Part shown: positions 12,353-24,560 of the stretch, piece after piece | Numbering within the stretch: the stretch's first letter is position 1 | Layout: every line of letters begins with the position of its first letter | Assembly: GCA_963971425.1 (NCBI GenBank) | Contig: OZ020515.1 | Coordinates: 39,413,198 to 39,477,197, forward strand | From: Bryoerythrophyllum caledonicum | Taxonomy: Eukaryota > Streptophyta > Bryopsida > Pottiales > Pottiaceae | DNA length: 64,000 nucleotides | Direction: 5' to 3' | Notes under the pieces: model-generated | Databases searched by the model: none | What the model saw: the letters and a program-made list of their open reading frames with translations, nothing else | What the model was told of the DNA's origin: nothing | Program-made: the position numbers and the translations under genes

Positions 12353-13026
12353 ATGTTTTGATCTTGCTCCTGTTTTGATCCTGTTCTGTTGACACGCATT
12401 TCGGTAGGTTGAAATTTTGCTTTTCCCTTCCAGTGTGCACACTACGAGATGAGTGACAGAAAATTGCCGATTCTCTCTCTGTAACACTTCCTTTGGGCTT
12501 TTTGTTCCTTTCACATGACTTATATCATGAAGCGTGAGGAGATGTATTTTGTTGTCTGCGGTAGTGGCTGAGATTTGGAGTGTTTTGCGGCGGTCGAGGT
12601 ATGCTTCTCTTATTTGATTTCGGTACTGCATTGGCTTATAGTCGCTTCCTGAAGAATTAGGTCGTTCACTAGTCTTTTGAAAGACGTAAATCATGTAATA
12701 GGTTGAATTTAAATGTCAAAGCAGCCATGGAATGTTCTGTTAGGTTAGTTTATTCTGAACTTGAGTAGATGTCGCGCATGTGGGATTGTTCGCCCAACTT
12801 AAACCTCGCGGGTTTTTGATGTCCTTGTTGTTTCTGATGTCAAATGAAACAAGCAACCTGTCATATTCAACATCTTGTGTGATACATTGTTTAGGTAATG
12901 ATGGTAAGTGGAGAAGTTGCTGACTTGAGACTCACCTGCGTCCAATTTTCAATGTTAATTCTTTTTTTTCTCTCTTCTGTAATACAAGTAGGGCATACGC
13001 TCATAGTGTGCACTGTTTTTTTGCAG
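12353..13026. other. intronic or spacer DNA before the tnp1-like exons
   Basis: No coding feature can be supported. It contains GATGTC motifs and ends in a T-rich tract and acceptor (TTTTTTTGCAG) just before 13027. Confidence 0.4.
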
Positions 13027-15075
13027 CCGGGGATATGATACGCATTCGGGGGGTGAAGGTCAAGACTCTGATGCCGAGACGGACGATGCTATTGAAGTTG
13101 TGCATCCAAAATATAGAAAAGGAGGAACTACAAGCATGAGGAAACCCATTGAAGTGGACGGCAACGGGCAGTCATTTGGGTCCATGAAGGAGGCCTTATC
13201 GAATGATGTGAAGAAATACGCAAAGGATCTTGATCCTAGGGTTGGCTGGGAGAAACAACCACGGAGTTTGAGGAAGAATCTTCTGAGAAGATTGTACACA
13301 GGTATGAACAACAGTGAGACCCTTTAATGCAGGGACAGTCTGGTATTCTTATTTTTCTTTATGCAACATTCTGCCCGTTTGAACTGACGTCTCCCTAAAC
13401 AGGTACGTGAACATGCTGTTGTTCAATTTGACGTCAAGTCAAACTTAAGCGGGAAATCCTAAGAACAATACTGCCATGTCTCTCTTTGTTATGAAGCTGA
13501 AGTCTGTCATTTGTTTCAGATTGGCAGGTGTGCAGCGATTCTGACAAAGTCAATGAGAAATTCTTGGGGCCAATTATAACGAAAGGCCTAATCACTTTGC
13601 GATTTCGGACCAATCAGTTGATTGATGGCAACAAGGCTAGACCGGCAGATGTCAAGAAAGAGTATTGGGATGATATGGTGGCTGAGCGCGCCACTGAAGC
13701 TGCTCAAGCAAAATCCGCTCAGATGCGTTCAATTTCTAAGGGTAAGGCGTCACCAACGGCGCAGATGCGGGCCATTGAGAGGGATGTCGTGTCACGATTG
13801 GTGAGTGTGACATTGCACTATTGTCATTTGCATTTCCCTCATATTCATTTAGTCTAGATGTCACATTATATGTTCATGTAGACGTTGTAGAGAACGTCTG
13901 TTCTCTATAGGGTGTGAATATACTCCTAAAGTGAGCCATGTTTGCTCTTCGTGGCATTTTCTAAGATTACACGTTAGTACTTCCTTCTCTCCAGCTTATT
14001 TGATGTTGATAAAGAAGTTCTTGACGTCCTTCTTTGATGTAAATGTGTGTGTTATGCCATGTAGACCATGGTGCTAGGCAGAGCACCGTTCGACCCTGAG
14101 ATAGATGCAGAAGTGGCAAAGGAGTACGAGCGGCAGCAAGGGGACAAACGCAATGTCCGTCCCAATTACGCAAGAGAGATTGAAGAGGTACGTAGTCGTG
14201 TCACGGAGCTGGAGAGTAGCCTCACACGTCTCGGGGAGAATGTGAATGCATCCAACAAGCGTATGGAGGATATGATGCGTCAAGTTCTTCACAATCAAGG
14301 GTTGAAGCAAGCCATTGTGTTGGAAGATGTGCCTGAGCCGTCATCATCAACGAAGGTGGTAGAGACATCTACATTGACGTCAACTACAACAGAGGCACGG
14401 ACGGCGGTTCTTCAAGAGTTCCGTATGCCAATGTTGAAGAGCACGGCCCACCCCCCACAATGACACAGAATGGAGGTGCTCCTCTTCCCTTCACTGTGAC
14501 CGAAGTCATTTTGAATGACGTTTCCACAGACGTTGCGGTTGTCCATGCCGATGTCATGGACAATACAGCAGTGACCACGGAAGAGCTGGACAACTCTCAT
14601 GAAGTTTTAGCCGGCAATGATCTCCCAAAAGACCACAACAAAGAAGATGATGTGTACTCCATGGGAATTGAGGATGGGGTGCATCCTGTCAGTGAGGGCG
14701 TAGGCGTCGCAGGTGAAGGTAACACAACATCGCCGGAGGTTGTTCTATCTTTCTCTGGCAGCCTGTCAGAGCTCCAGGTACGCACGAGATCCCTAAACCC
14801 TGTATTTGGCAATTCTTTTTACTAGATACCATTGAAGATGGTATAGTTTGCGACCTGACTACGTTCAACAAGACAACCTGCTGTCAATCGGGACGTCATT
14901 TATGACGTCACGTACAATAATTTGTAATGTCAGTAAAGATCGAGGCAGTACATGTGATTTATCTTATGAGTGATTTACCTTACTCTTGCAGGAAGAGATT
15001 CAAGCACCGGGTGAGCCATCAACCCGCCCACGACGTGCGATTAAGACCTCACAAGCTGTGAAGGCAATAAAGTAA
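13027..15075 (+). CDS. tnp1/Ptta-like second protein of CACTA element, broken
   Basis: Exons resolve as 13027-13301, 13520-13800 and 14065 onward. Acceptors TTTGCAG, TTTCAG and ATGTAG and donors ACACAG|gtatga and CGATTG|gtgagt keep one phase. The protein has an acidic start, a basic middle (WQVCSDSDKVNEKF, then KKEYWDDM), and a conserved GRAPFDPEIDAEVAKEY segment followed by a coiled coil. This is the layout of Ptta/En/Spm tnp1-like proteins, which bind subterminal repeats. The frame closes at 14461-14463, and a second frame carries on from 14460 to a donor at about 14777 and an exon at about 14993-15075 ending in TAA. A one-base shift near 14.45 kb probably split the gene. The 5' exon is uncertain. 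Confidence 0.55.
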
Positions 15076-15599
15076 ACGACTAAGTCACCAGGTAGCAAAG
15101 GCCCAACACCGAAGCCAACCGGTCTACCCAAACCTGCACAGGTAGTGTCAAAGGTAACTCAGGAGAATCTAAATTATTTTTGGTTTCACATTAATGTTCG
15201 ATACAAATGTATGCAAGCATATAGGTAGAATTGTGCTAAATCAGCATACAAAGTGGTGTTCGAGAATGCAGTAGCTTATTCACAATCTAACACTGTGAGG
15301 ATGGCTATTGTAATTCAGGTGGCTGGGAGTGGCAAGAAAGCTGAGGCCATTCGGGAAAAGTGATGGGGTGGCATTGTTGACCTCATTGATGTCAAGGCAA
15401 TCGGCAAGTGTTTTTTGTGATGTTTAAAACAAGTCTCGGTTTTTATTGCATTAGATGAGACAGATTTTGTATGTCATACATGGATTAGTAGACCATGAGG
15501 ATCTATAGGATGTTTTCTCTTGCTACATGTGACAAATGCAGCAAAGTTGTCCCACGTTTGTAAACCGTCCATGTTTTCGAGAATGTGAAAGCTGCGTTG
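15076..15599. other. 3' part of the CACTA element, no gene seen
   Basis: Short open stretches (15080-15360) are rich in Lys, Pro and Ala and could be the decayed tail of the tnp1-like gene. They are broken by stops, and I cannot define exons. Confidence 0.3.
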
Positions 15600-16286
15600 A
15601 TGGCATGTTCATGTTTACATCTGAGCTGACACTGATGCACATCTCCACTGACAGTGTCACATGTTCCACCCACGCAAAAGAGGACATCACATAGAATAGC
15701 AATATCTGAAGTGCATGTTTAGGAAAACATCCGCGGAAACAAAGTAGTTGTTCCAGTGAACATGGCCTCTAGCAGAACAAATATCAATGACAACATATTG
15801 GCAAAACGTGTCAACGTCAGGATTGATGTCATGAAGAATAGAAGCATGTCATAACAAACGTCAAAAGTAATAGCCATGTGTAGACAAAATATGCCCTAAA
15901 ACCATGACGTCAGGTGACGTGGACTGTCCACGTCAGAAATTGAGAGATCCAAGTCAGCAAATTCAAAATTCCACGTCACTGCCACTGTGAAAATGGAGTT
16001 GGATGAAAAAAATCCTATGTGGCATTGCCCGGATGAAGAAATTGCTTGTGTGGACGTGGCCCCTACTCCACGTGGAGCCCTTTCCAAAGCTTTATAGACC
16101 ACGTTCATTTGGATGTCAAGAGGTTGACAACCCCAAATCAACCATGTCACCCAAAATTTTGGACGTTTTTTGCTTGTCAAGGTAGACGGATTTTAGGTGA
16201 CATCAACATTGATGTCACAGCATGTTCATTTTGATGTTCAAGCATGTTTTTCAACGCCTCACAAAAAACACGGGTTTCTTATAGTG
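15600..16286. promoter_or_regulatory. CACTA subterminal repeat zone and right terminus
   Basis: GACGTC, GATGTCA, TGACGTGG and CATGTTCA motifs are dense in both orientations here. In En/Spm-type elements such repeats lie within a few hundred bases of the ends and bind the TNPA-type protein. The zone ends with CACGGGTTTCTTATAGTG at 16286, the inverted CACTA terminus. The three bases after it (ATA) would be the target duplication, but the left copy is not seen. Confidence 0.65.
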
Positions 16287-16325
16287 ATAGTGAGTCCAGA
16301 TTGAAGAGAGAATTGGAGTTTTAGG

Positions 16326-16943
16326 ATGGGAGAGATTGAAGGGTATAAGGTTAGAATTGGTGAATTGGAGCGGACAATGGCAGAAGATACTCTGAAGGGT
16401 GGGAGATTGGAGAGCTATTTGAAGAAGAAGGAAGCAGAATGGGCTGAAGAGCGCAAGACACTCAAGTCCATGGAGTTAATCAACGAGCAGGAACGCAAGG
16501 AACTCAAGAAGAAGTGGATGCAGGAGAAGAAGAAGGTGACAGATTTGGCGGTTGCAAGAGGGAAATCGGAGGCAGATTGGGAGGCATTGCGGGACCAGTT
16601 GCAGAAAGAGAACGAAGAATTGAAGACCAAGGTCAATTCTTTGGAGGGAGCTATGGTCTGTGCGGGTTCTTCGCAAGAATTGGTTCCGGTGACAACCAAT
16701 TCTGAGCCAGTATCGACTCAGCATGAAGAATTGCAGGAGATATTGGAGGACAGGGAGAAGCAGATCACTCTTCTTGAGGCTCAGGTACGAGTATTGGGTG
16801 AGCTGAATGAAGATCTAACGGAGCAGTTACAAGGGGACCAGTCAAACACCGATGTAGAGGAAGGTGATGAAGAGGAGGAGGTCAGAACGCCGAAGGACAA
16901 GTCCGTGATTTCTGACAACGCCAATACACCAATTGAGGTTTAA
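16326..16943 (+). CDS. coiled-coil protein ORF, probably transposon-derived
   Basis: A 205-codon ORF encodes a highly charged Glu/Lys/Leu-rich protein with heptad-like spacing over about residues 1-110 and 125-165, then an acidic tail (DVEEGDEEEEV). There is no signal peptide, membrane segment or catalytic motif. The first ATG lies 40 bases beyond the CACTA terminus, so the ORF may be the 3' part of a longer gene interrupted there. A Ty3/gypsy pol relic lies downstream on the opposite strand. I do not recognise the family. A gag-like or accessory retrotransposon protein is the simplest guess. Confidence 0.45.
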   Translation: MGEIEGYKVRIGELERTMAEDTLKGGRLESYLKKKEAEWAEERKTLKSMELINEQERKELKKKWMQEKKKVTDLAVARGKSEADWEALRDQLQKENEELKTKVNSLEGAMVCAGSSQELVPVTTNSEPVSTQHEELQEILEDREKQITLLEAQVRVLGELNEDLTEQLQGDQSNTDVEEGDEEEEVRTPKDKSVISDNANTPIEV

Positions 16944-17590
16944 GAATTGGTTCTGTGTTTGCGAGGGCGCTACACAGTTAGAAGTGGGACTATGTAGAAT
17001 GTGTAATTAGTTTTTGTGTTTACATGGGGATTAGAATTGGTTAGTTTCGGAAGTTAGCAAGTTAGTTTTGTAGTTCAGTAGTAAGATTGGGAAGTTACGT
17101 GAAAAGTTGGTTAAGAAGCAAATGTGACGTTTGGAATCTGGAAGTTAGGTTCAGTTTTTGGATAAAGACTTTGCGGAAGATGGATTCGGGGCCAGACTGT
17201 GATAGTCGTAAGCCGGGGCAAGCTTGGTGCTACCTCTTTGTTTTCTTTGGATTTTGTTATTTTCTTTTGTAGGATTGTAATTAGATGAAGTATGAATGAA
17301 ATTGGAGTTAAGAAAGTGTGACTGTGTGATTGGAAGTGAAGTTTATGAGTACTGTATGAGAATTGTGAAGATAGAAAAGTTAGAGAATGGAATTGTGAAT
17401 GTGAAGAGATTGTAATCTCTGTGAAAGAATTGGTTATTGAAAGTGATTAGGGGATTAATCACGTATTATTGAGTACACTGCACTGTGATTACAGTGAAGA
17501 AAAGAGAAATTGACATGATTATGAGATCATGAAGGAAAGAAGATTGGAGAATAATTAGGTTTAGAGTGATGCAAGAGAGTAATTGAATGA
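16944..17590. other. G/T-rich trailer after the coiled-coil ORF
   Basis: Purine-rich, non-coding sequence with many GAAGTTAG and GAATTG words. It resembles the 3' untranslated region or terminal part of a retroelement. No second terminal repeat copy was found. Confidence 0.35.
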
Positions 17591-17599
17591 TAGTAATTG

Positions 17600-19322
17600 T
17601 TAAGAGAAGTTAGGAAGCAAGCGTGTAATCAATCGTGACAATAACATAGTGGCATTCATATAAACAGTCTTTCCCCGCGAACGAATCCACCTATACTGAT
17701 TTGGTGCTTTGGGTTTATTTCCAATCAAACCAAAACGATAACTACAATACCTCATGGCGATCCATGGTATCATAAGATCCCAATCACGGTAGCTACCTTG
17801 AAGTAATCTATACTTCCATAGGCCCCGCTTCATGATTTGAACCATATGCTCCGCCAAACCGTCCGCTTCTGGGTGATCCGCAGAAGTGGTATGATGCTCA
17901 ATCAAAGCCTTCGTACACAAAGCTTTGAAAGCCCCAAGGAACTCACGCCTTAGTCAGTCATAACCTTAGTTGGGGCTCTAGAGCGAGCCAACACCCGGTC
18001 GAGGAATGCCCTAGCCGCCAACTCTGAAGCGTTCTGCGAAGAGCCACAAATTCAATCCACTTGCTGAAATGCTCGACAATCACCTAGACATACTTGGCTC
18101 TGCCTAGAGTCACGACAAGTGAATTAGCAAAGTCCAAAGACCACTGGTATCCTAGCCCCATAATGGGCAAAGGCTGCAACTAGGGTGAGAAGGTGTTGAA
18201 GTTGGATCTAATCCAATCACATACTTCACACTGAGAAACATACGTGGCGACCTCTTGATACATGTCGATCCACCAATATTGACTGCGCAGCATGGAATGA
18301 GTTTGTCGCACACCAAAATGTCCTAGGTCTTCGTGTATTTGTCGTACCAACAAAGCCCTCTAATCTGGCTTGGGAACCAGGCGCCTAGTCTCATCTGGCC
18401 ACACCCAAAATACAAGCTCGCTCTCTCAACGGAACCTTGTTATTCTGTCGTTTACTCTATCACGCTTCATAGCAGAAAGAGTCGGGGGGAGCTTCTCATG
18501 TTGTAGCTTGTGCAAGACTAGACCCTCTTCCCGGACATTGCAAACAATTTGGGCACTATCCGGTTCCTCAACCGTTGCAAAATCAAGGCAACGTTGATGC
18601 GGAGCTTGACATCAACGTGAGGTAAGCCGCTGCATGCCACCCTGGAACTAATTCCCTATCACAGTCCCCATGCCACATGACACCAATCACATCCTCCTCC
18701 AAAGGACTTGGATTGCAAGAAGGACCATCGGCATCCAAGTTCGTGATGCCAACCTGATGTACAACCTCAAAGTCATAGTCCTCAAGCAACGAAGCCCACC
18801 TGACAAGCTTGATAGTAAGTTTGTTAGACTCCATGAGCCACTTCCAAGGTTGATGGTCAGTCACCAACGTAAAACGTTGCTATACAAGTAGGGCCTAAAA
18901 TGGGCCATGGCCCAAACCGCGCCCAAAGCCTCCCTTTCATAGGACAAATAGTTGGAATCCACGTTGTTGTTGCTATTAGAAACAAAAACCACAACGCACT
19001 CCCGTCCCTCATCATCCTTCTGAAACAACACAACCTCCAATCCCACAGCACTCGAGTATGTGTGCAACTGAAAGGGTCGTGTAGCATCCGGACGTCGCAA
19101 CACAGGCCCTGAACCGAGCTTCAGCTTCAAAGTAGCAAACACTTGTTGCTGCTCCCGTCCCCAAGTCATTGGTTGATCTTTTTCCATGAGAATAGTCAAC
19201 GGCTTAGCAATCAAGCTAAAGTTCTTGACAAACCGGCGATACTTATCCGCCAAGCCAAGAAAAGCTCGAAGCCGTGACACATCGGTTGAAGAACGAATCT
19301 TTTGCAACGCATCCACCTTGGC
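17600..19322 (-). pseudogene. decayed Ty3/gypsy pol (RT end, RNase H, integrase)
   Basis: Read from 19322 downwards, the first piece has the RT thumb and connection typical of Ty3/gypsy elements (LRAFLGLADKYRRFVKNF), the RNase H domain (LSYEREALGAVWAMAHFRPYL) and the tether (EVVHQVGITNLDADGPS). After several frameshifts the integrase follows, with a zinc-finger remnant (CEVCD) near 18.23 kb and the core end TTSADHPEADGLAEHMVQ at about 17.8 kb. The usual first RNase H Asp (TDxS) is Tyr (TYSS). The polymerase-active RT part is missing because homology stops abruptly at 19322. No LTR pair, primer-binding site or protease is seen. The copy is dead. Confidence 0.85.
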
Positions 19323-21930
19323 CTACAATTGTAATGTATGAGCCTCTGGACTAGAGGTTTCTAGTGCATATATTTAGCCTGCAGGAGACTGCTTCCGGAG
19401 GGCATCCCACTAGCAGGAGGCGGTTCTGCCCTCTACACTGGCTTCATCTTTTTGTGTGTTTCTTCTCCATGTTTACAGACTAAAACGTGCATGATGTGCT
19501 TGCATTAAAACAAACTTTTCACATATACTTTTGAGATGAGCTAGTGTGAGAGGAAGGGGCACTGGAAATATGGCTCCTCTTTCAGTGCACCTCTCACTTT
19601 CCAGGGTACCACTCAATAATTTTTTAGTGTTAGCGTGTTGGTGGGGAGTCATTCCTCAAAGTTTTGGCCCACGACCTGAGTTCTCCAGTTTGCGGGACCT
19701 TTCTCGTGAGCTGTAGGAGATGCTTTGACAAAAAAGGCCACTAAATGCATGTTTACACCAAAGAAGTTTGAGTTGGTGCCTAAAGAGGCAGAGGGCTTTG
19801 ATTGAAAGGTAGCCATGGTACCTCGCTTTTGAGTTTACACCAAATCAAACTTGGGTTGCAACCCAAATTTTTTTTCTGTGGATGAAAATCCTTGCGGGAA
19901 TTCTACATGGCTGAAGTGGATAGTGACTTCCTGGACCTAAAGGTAGTATTTGTGGAAAGGTCTCGGAGGTACCGAACCCCAATGTCCACCAAGAAATTCA
20001 GGGAGATTTTTTCAGCCAATCATTTATATTTGTTTATTGCATGTTTTTGGCCTGAATTTTTATTAGAGGAATTTTTTTCTATTTGCGCTATTACCTATAG
20101 GTGGAAGTTACTATTTACTGTTCATTGTTGGAAAGTGCAACGTCTCATTTTGCTGGAGCACAAAAGGTTCTATGACTATGGGGTAAATCGAAAAAAATGT
20201 TCTTTAAAAACTCTATTAAAAAAATTCAGCCGAAGCGCACAATGGGCCATAGCTCAACTCTTTCGGTTTACATCAAATGTTTGGGCCACTACCTACTTAT
20301 AAGTCCCTTATTTCAAGCATGGTACGCTACTTACAATGGTCTCATCCCTCAAACAAAGTACCACTTGTGTTCATGGGTTAGAGCCCAAGTTTTTTGGTGT
20401 AAATGAGTTTTTCTGAAAGTGCACCTCAAAGTGGAAAGCCAGTAGGAATATGGTGCTAGACAAGATGAATTTTTTTTATGCACGAAAATAGACGCAAATC
20501 TCATACTACATTTTTCTGCACCAATGAGATGCACAACAATCAATGCTCTTGGGTCCTACCCCATGCAAGCTAAAGCTCCCCCGTAGTACCCCAAGTTTCC
20601 AAAAGTTTGATTGGTGTCGTAGTACGTGTTGGCAAATATTCACATCTTAACACAAAGATACCCTTAAGGTAATCGTTCCCACAGAAAATCATTGAGAACT
20701 ACAACGACTAACAACAAGTCTGGAGCTGTACAAGGTCAAGTATACCACAATAAATACATTAAAAGACAGAAAACAAAGGTTTAGATCACAAAGCCTGGGT
20801 GTTATCTACACCAATTACCCCGCTCTCCGTGCGCGTGCCGTCCCCGAGTACGACCTACCTCGTACGGGTGGTAAAGACTTTCTATTAATCAGACTTTGGA
20901 TTAGATGTGGGCTTATCTTTACTCCTATGCACACTATATACATCCGGAATACATGAGTACTCGGATAAAGATTATATTACCACGGACAATGGTCCATGGA
21001 CTCACAGAGATTTTAGTGTTTGACACAAGTAACGACTATCCTTCCACTCATTCTCTCCTTCTACCTCTACTCACTTGGATGTTTATGGTGTCACTGAGAT
21101 CCCCTCAAAGGGGAGTTAGGCCCGTGTTACCGAAACCAAGAGAGACGTAATGTAAGTGAGGAGGGGGCCTACCCACCCACTATCCGAAACTCTCTAAGTC
21201 TCCCTCCACTTCCGATGCGGCTGGAGGTAGGATGTTTCCGGGAACGACACTAGCCTTCACAACCGACGCCGATCTGACGCCGGAAGGTCACTCAAGACTC
21301 GCTATGACCCTTTCATGTCCGTCACTCCCCCCTTATCCTTCCTTGAACACTTACAATCTCAGCTGTTATTCCCATCCACCCGGACTAACTCTACTTGATG
21401 GAACAAGGAAACAATTGCAAATGTCAGAGTTAGAGTCACACCCCTACTAACAATCTCCCCACCTCACATGTTATTCCCATCCACACGAACTAATTCTACT
21501 TGATGGAACAAGAAAACAATGAGTCGACAGTTGGTACGGACTTGAGGAGTGGACTACTTGAAATGGCACTCACAATCATGTATAGAATCCGAGCTCTCCA
21601 ACCATCGAAGGTTTTCTGAGAGCGTAGGTTTAGAATTAAACTGAAAGCAAATACACACATCAAGCAGTGAAGAGAGGTGCCAAGAGGCTTCCCACTTATA
21701 TTGCAGCAAACACACACTAACGTCCAAAGCAAACGATACCTTCTAACTAAAAACGGCGCATTAACTACTCTTGGCGGCGGTGGTTGCCACTCCACACGAC
21801 GTGCACTGTCAGAAGATAACTTATTACATAAATCCCAAGGCAAAACTAAGTCAAAACCAAAGTCAACCGGTGGCCAAATCCCGGAATGAACAGTGACCTA
21901 CGAACCAAGATCCTTACCCTACAGACGTAG
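19323..21930. other. non-coding repeat-like DNA between retroelement pieces
   Basis: No gene of convincing length. Near 21.35-21.51 kb a short direct repeat occurs twice (GTTATTCCCATCCAC, then AACTCTACTTGATGGAACAA with one or two changes). The region could be the remains of LTR or internal retroelement sequence, but no boundaries can be set. Confidence 0.35.
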
Positions 21931-21934
21931 GGTT

Positions 21935-23940
21935 CTACCTACCCTGAGCCAACTCCTCGAGTCTCTTCTTCTCCTCCTTTCTTCTACGCTTCTTGGAGCT
22001 CCAGCTCGACGAAGGGGTGGGTGCAGTCGCAGCAAGTGTCATCAAGGGTGCCAAGGTGGCATCCGCGGGCAGAGTCGGAGTGGCAAACGAACGGGACACG
22101 GTTTCCCTTGCAGAAAAAGTGGTGCCCGTTCTGGTGGAGGTAACTGGAAGGGAGACAGGAACCGGATGGAACTCTGACCGAGCTAGAAGAATTGGTACGT
22201 GGTTCGGAGTCGTCATGATGATATCTCGGCCAGATGTAAGGACAAAGAGGTGCCAGTGAGAAGAACTCTCACTGGTAGTCTTTCCTAGGGGAGAGACACC
22301 CGATAATGGGACAATAACTGGTGCAGAGCGAACGGTGTCGCTGCGGGGTGGCCGGCGATGACGGACCAAGGGTGGGGATTCCACCCCTACATCTGAGCTC
22401 TCCTTCCAACCACTTTGTGTCTAGGTGGTGATTTCTGAAGGAGATGGTCTCGCAGGAGCACTCGCAGGTCGTCGGAGAGGAGTTGGACTGTCAAAGTCCA
22501 CCACAGCCTTCCCCTTGTTGTTGCATGTGCCGCGATCTTCCGTGTTGGTGTTAGAGTCCGAATCTCCGTCCTTGCTTGAGCTATCGGAGTCATCCACGAA
22601 CTTAGGTAGGATGTGTGTGAGGTTGCTTATCAATAATCTCATGATGGCATAAGCCTCTTCAACCGTCACGGTTTGCTCCATCATGAACGCAATCACCCTC
22701 TTGCTCGAAATGTGGTCATCTCTCTCCAACCTAGCATCGAACATCCGGGCCTTCAGTACAACCTCCGCATGTAGGTGTAAGGCATCCTCCACTTGCTGCA
22801 ATGCCTCCGCAGAGGCATTGGCTTGGAGAAGAGCCTCCTTCTGCCTCTTCTTTGCCTCCAATGCCCGACTCTTCATCTTGGTCATCTCAAGGGTGAGCCG
22901 GTGGACATTTTGCTCCATACTACGAAGGTAACCCGCTCCTCCATACGTTCCTTGATCGCGGTGACTAATACTTGTATGGGTGGGTTGCCAACCAAGCTGC
23001 TCACATGTGCCAATGTCTTGTCTGTATCTTCTACGTACATACGAAGGGCCTCAATTAGTTCGGATGCCCGGTATGTCTTGTCTCCGAGGTGCGCGGGTCC
23101 GGTAACTGTTGCGCGGAGTGCAGCTCGGGTTCGAGTGGAAGGGGTTCCTCCCTCTGTCCTTCTCTGGCGCTTGGGAGGTGGAAGTGCCTCTTCTTCTCAT
23201 GGGAAGGAACTTCTTCCTCCTTCAGAGCCTGACTCAAACTCCGATTCTGTCCCCTGGAACTTCTTCATCATCAAATGAGTCCTGTACGCGGTAGTCTCCT
23301 CTGGCGTCGTTTCCTTGAAGTGATGATAGAGGTGGATCAAGAAGGGACAAAGAGGAGAGCGTTTGGCATTGCTAACACTCTTTGTCAACCAGAGTACCAC
23401 GTCCTTCACAATGATGGCCCAATTTACCATCCTCTCTCCTAGATAAGATCCGTACACGGTACTAGCAAGGGTCACGGTGACCCGTGTGGGCTTTTCAGGG
23501 TGTAGAATTGGTACGAGGAATGCAAAGACCCGTCGGGCTCAAGGGTCTTTGCAATCCTTCAAGCCATAGCCATTCTTGGCGTCTTAGGTGCTGAATCGTT
23601 CTTTGGCATACTCCTCCTTCTTCAAACTCGCCCACCCTACACCCTGCCATGGAAACTCGTACATCTCCTGCCACTTCCCCATAGTCCACCAACTTGGGCA
23701 AGCACGGATACTATCCCCTTCGGGTTCCGGCGATGAGTCCTGCATAAACTCCTGCACGGTGGACTCAATGCAAAAACTCCAACAAAATTTGAGAAGGGAG
23801 AGGCATTCCATGCGAAGAAGATCCTCCTTGAGTTCGGTAAGCTTAAGAGGGTCCTTAGGGATGGCGGGGGAAATGGCTTTAACCGAGGGCATTACCGGGT
23901 TGGAAGAGGCCATGACTCCACTACTCCCTCGTTTCACTTT
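21935..23940 (-). pseudogene. gag-like or transposon ORF1 region, frameshifted
   Basis: Several minus-strand pieces follow one another. At 23937-23584 a start region contains MASSNPVMPSVKAISP. At about 23475-23197 is a helical stretch (VYGSYLGERMVNWAIIVKDVVLWL). At 22918-22421 is a coiled coil (MEQNVHRLTLEMTKMKSRAL) with an acidic, Ser-rich tail. At 22384-21935 is a Pro/Ser/Thr-rich C-terminus ending in a KKRRRKEEKKR run. Frames change between pieces. No zinc knuckle, protease or polymerase is present. The arrangement resembles the gag-like first ORF of plant retrotransposons and lies on the same strand as the pol relic, so the two could belong to one element. I do not recognise the exact family. 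Confidence 0.4.
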
Positions 23941-23989
23941 CTTTTCTCATGTTGGGCGACTCTTAGATACCGCTCGTCTTCTCGTGTTC

Positions 23990-24560
23990 TTCAGGTTCTG
24001 TGCTCCGGGTTGAACCTCTGCTCCGGGCTGGATAGGGATCGCCCTCATCTTGATCTCGTACCTTTACTCCGGTTGGACCTGTGCTCCGGGCTGGACATGG
24101 TTCGTTCTCCCTTGATCACCGAGCTCCGGGTTAGACCACTACTCCGGGCTAGATCTTTGCTCCTAAGCTGGACCTCTGCTCTTGACTAGACAGGGTTCGT
24201 CCTCCCTTGATCACCGAGCTCCAGGCTGGACTACTACTCCGGGCTAGACGACTACTCTGGGTTGGACCTCTGCTCCTAAGCTGGACCGGGTTCATCCTCG
24301 TATTGATCTCTTACCTCTGCTTTGGCTAGACCTGCGCTCCGGGCTGGACCACTACTCCGGGCTGGACCTCTGTTCTTCGGCTAGATAGGGTTCGTCCTCG
24401 TCTTTGATCACCGAGCTCTAGCCTTCGTGCTCTCCTCCGAACTCCAGCCTTCGTGCTCTCTTCTCGAACTCCAGCCTTCGTGCTCTCCTCCGAACGTCAC
24501 TTGTCCTTGTTCTCTCTTGCTAGAACTGCTGTGGTGTAGGGCGATCGGTTAAGTAGTTGA
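23990..24560 (+). repeat. degenerate minisatellite, CTCCGGGCTGGACC core
   Basis: Imperfect tandem units of about 14-30 bp share CTCCGGGCTGGACCTCTGCTCC. At 24420-24500 comes a block of the unit CTCCGAACTCCAGCCTTCGTG. The unit style resembles the CTCCGAAG minisatellite at 10.0-10.5 kb. No coding role is evident. Confidence 0.65.

Larger units (their letters stand above)
4070..16286. mobile_element. large CACTA (En/Spm) DNA transposon, left end unclear
   Basis: The region holds a tnp2-type transposase gene (minus, 4230-8609) and a tnp1-like gene (plus, about 13.0-15.1 kb). It is peppered with GACGTC, GATGTC and TGACGTCA motifs, including inside transposase introns, as expected of the subterminal repeats bound by TNPA-type proteins. 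The right end reads GGGTTTCTTATAGTG and stops at 16286; inverted this is CACTATAAGAAACCC, a typical CACTA terminus. No matching left terminus was found, and the left limit is set where the motif field begins. The two genes diverge from a central 2-4 kb spacer that also contains a minisatellite and a 25S rRNA fragment. In-frame stops in the transposase mean this copy is probably no longer autonomous. Confidence 0.75.
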
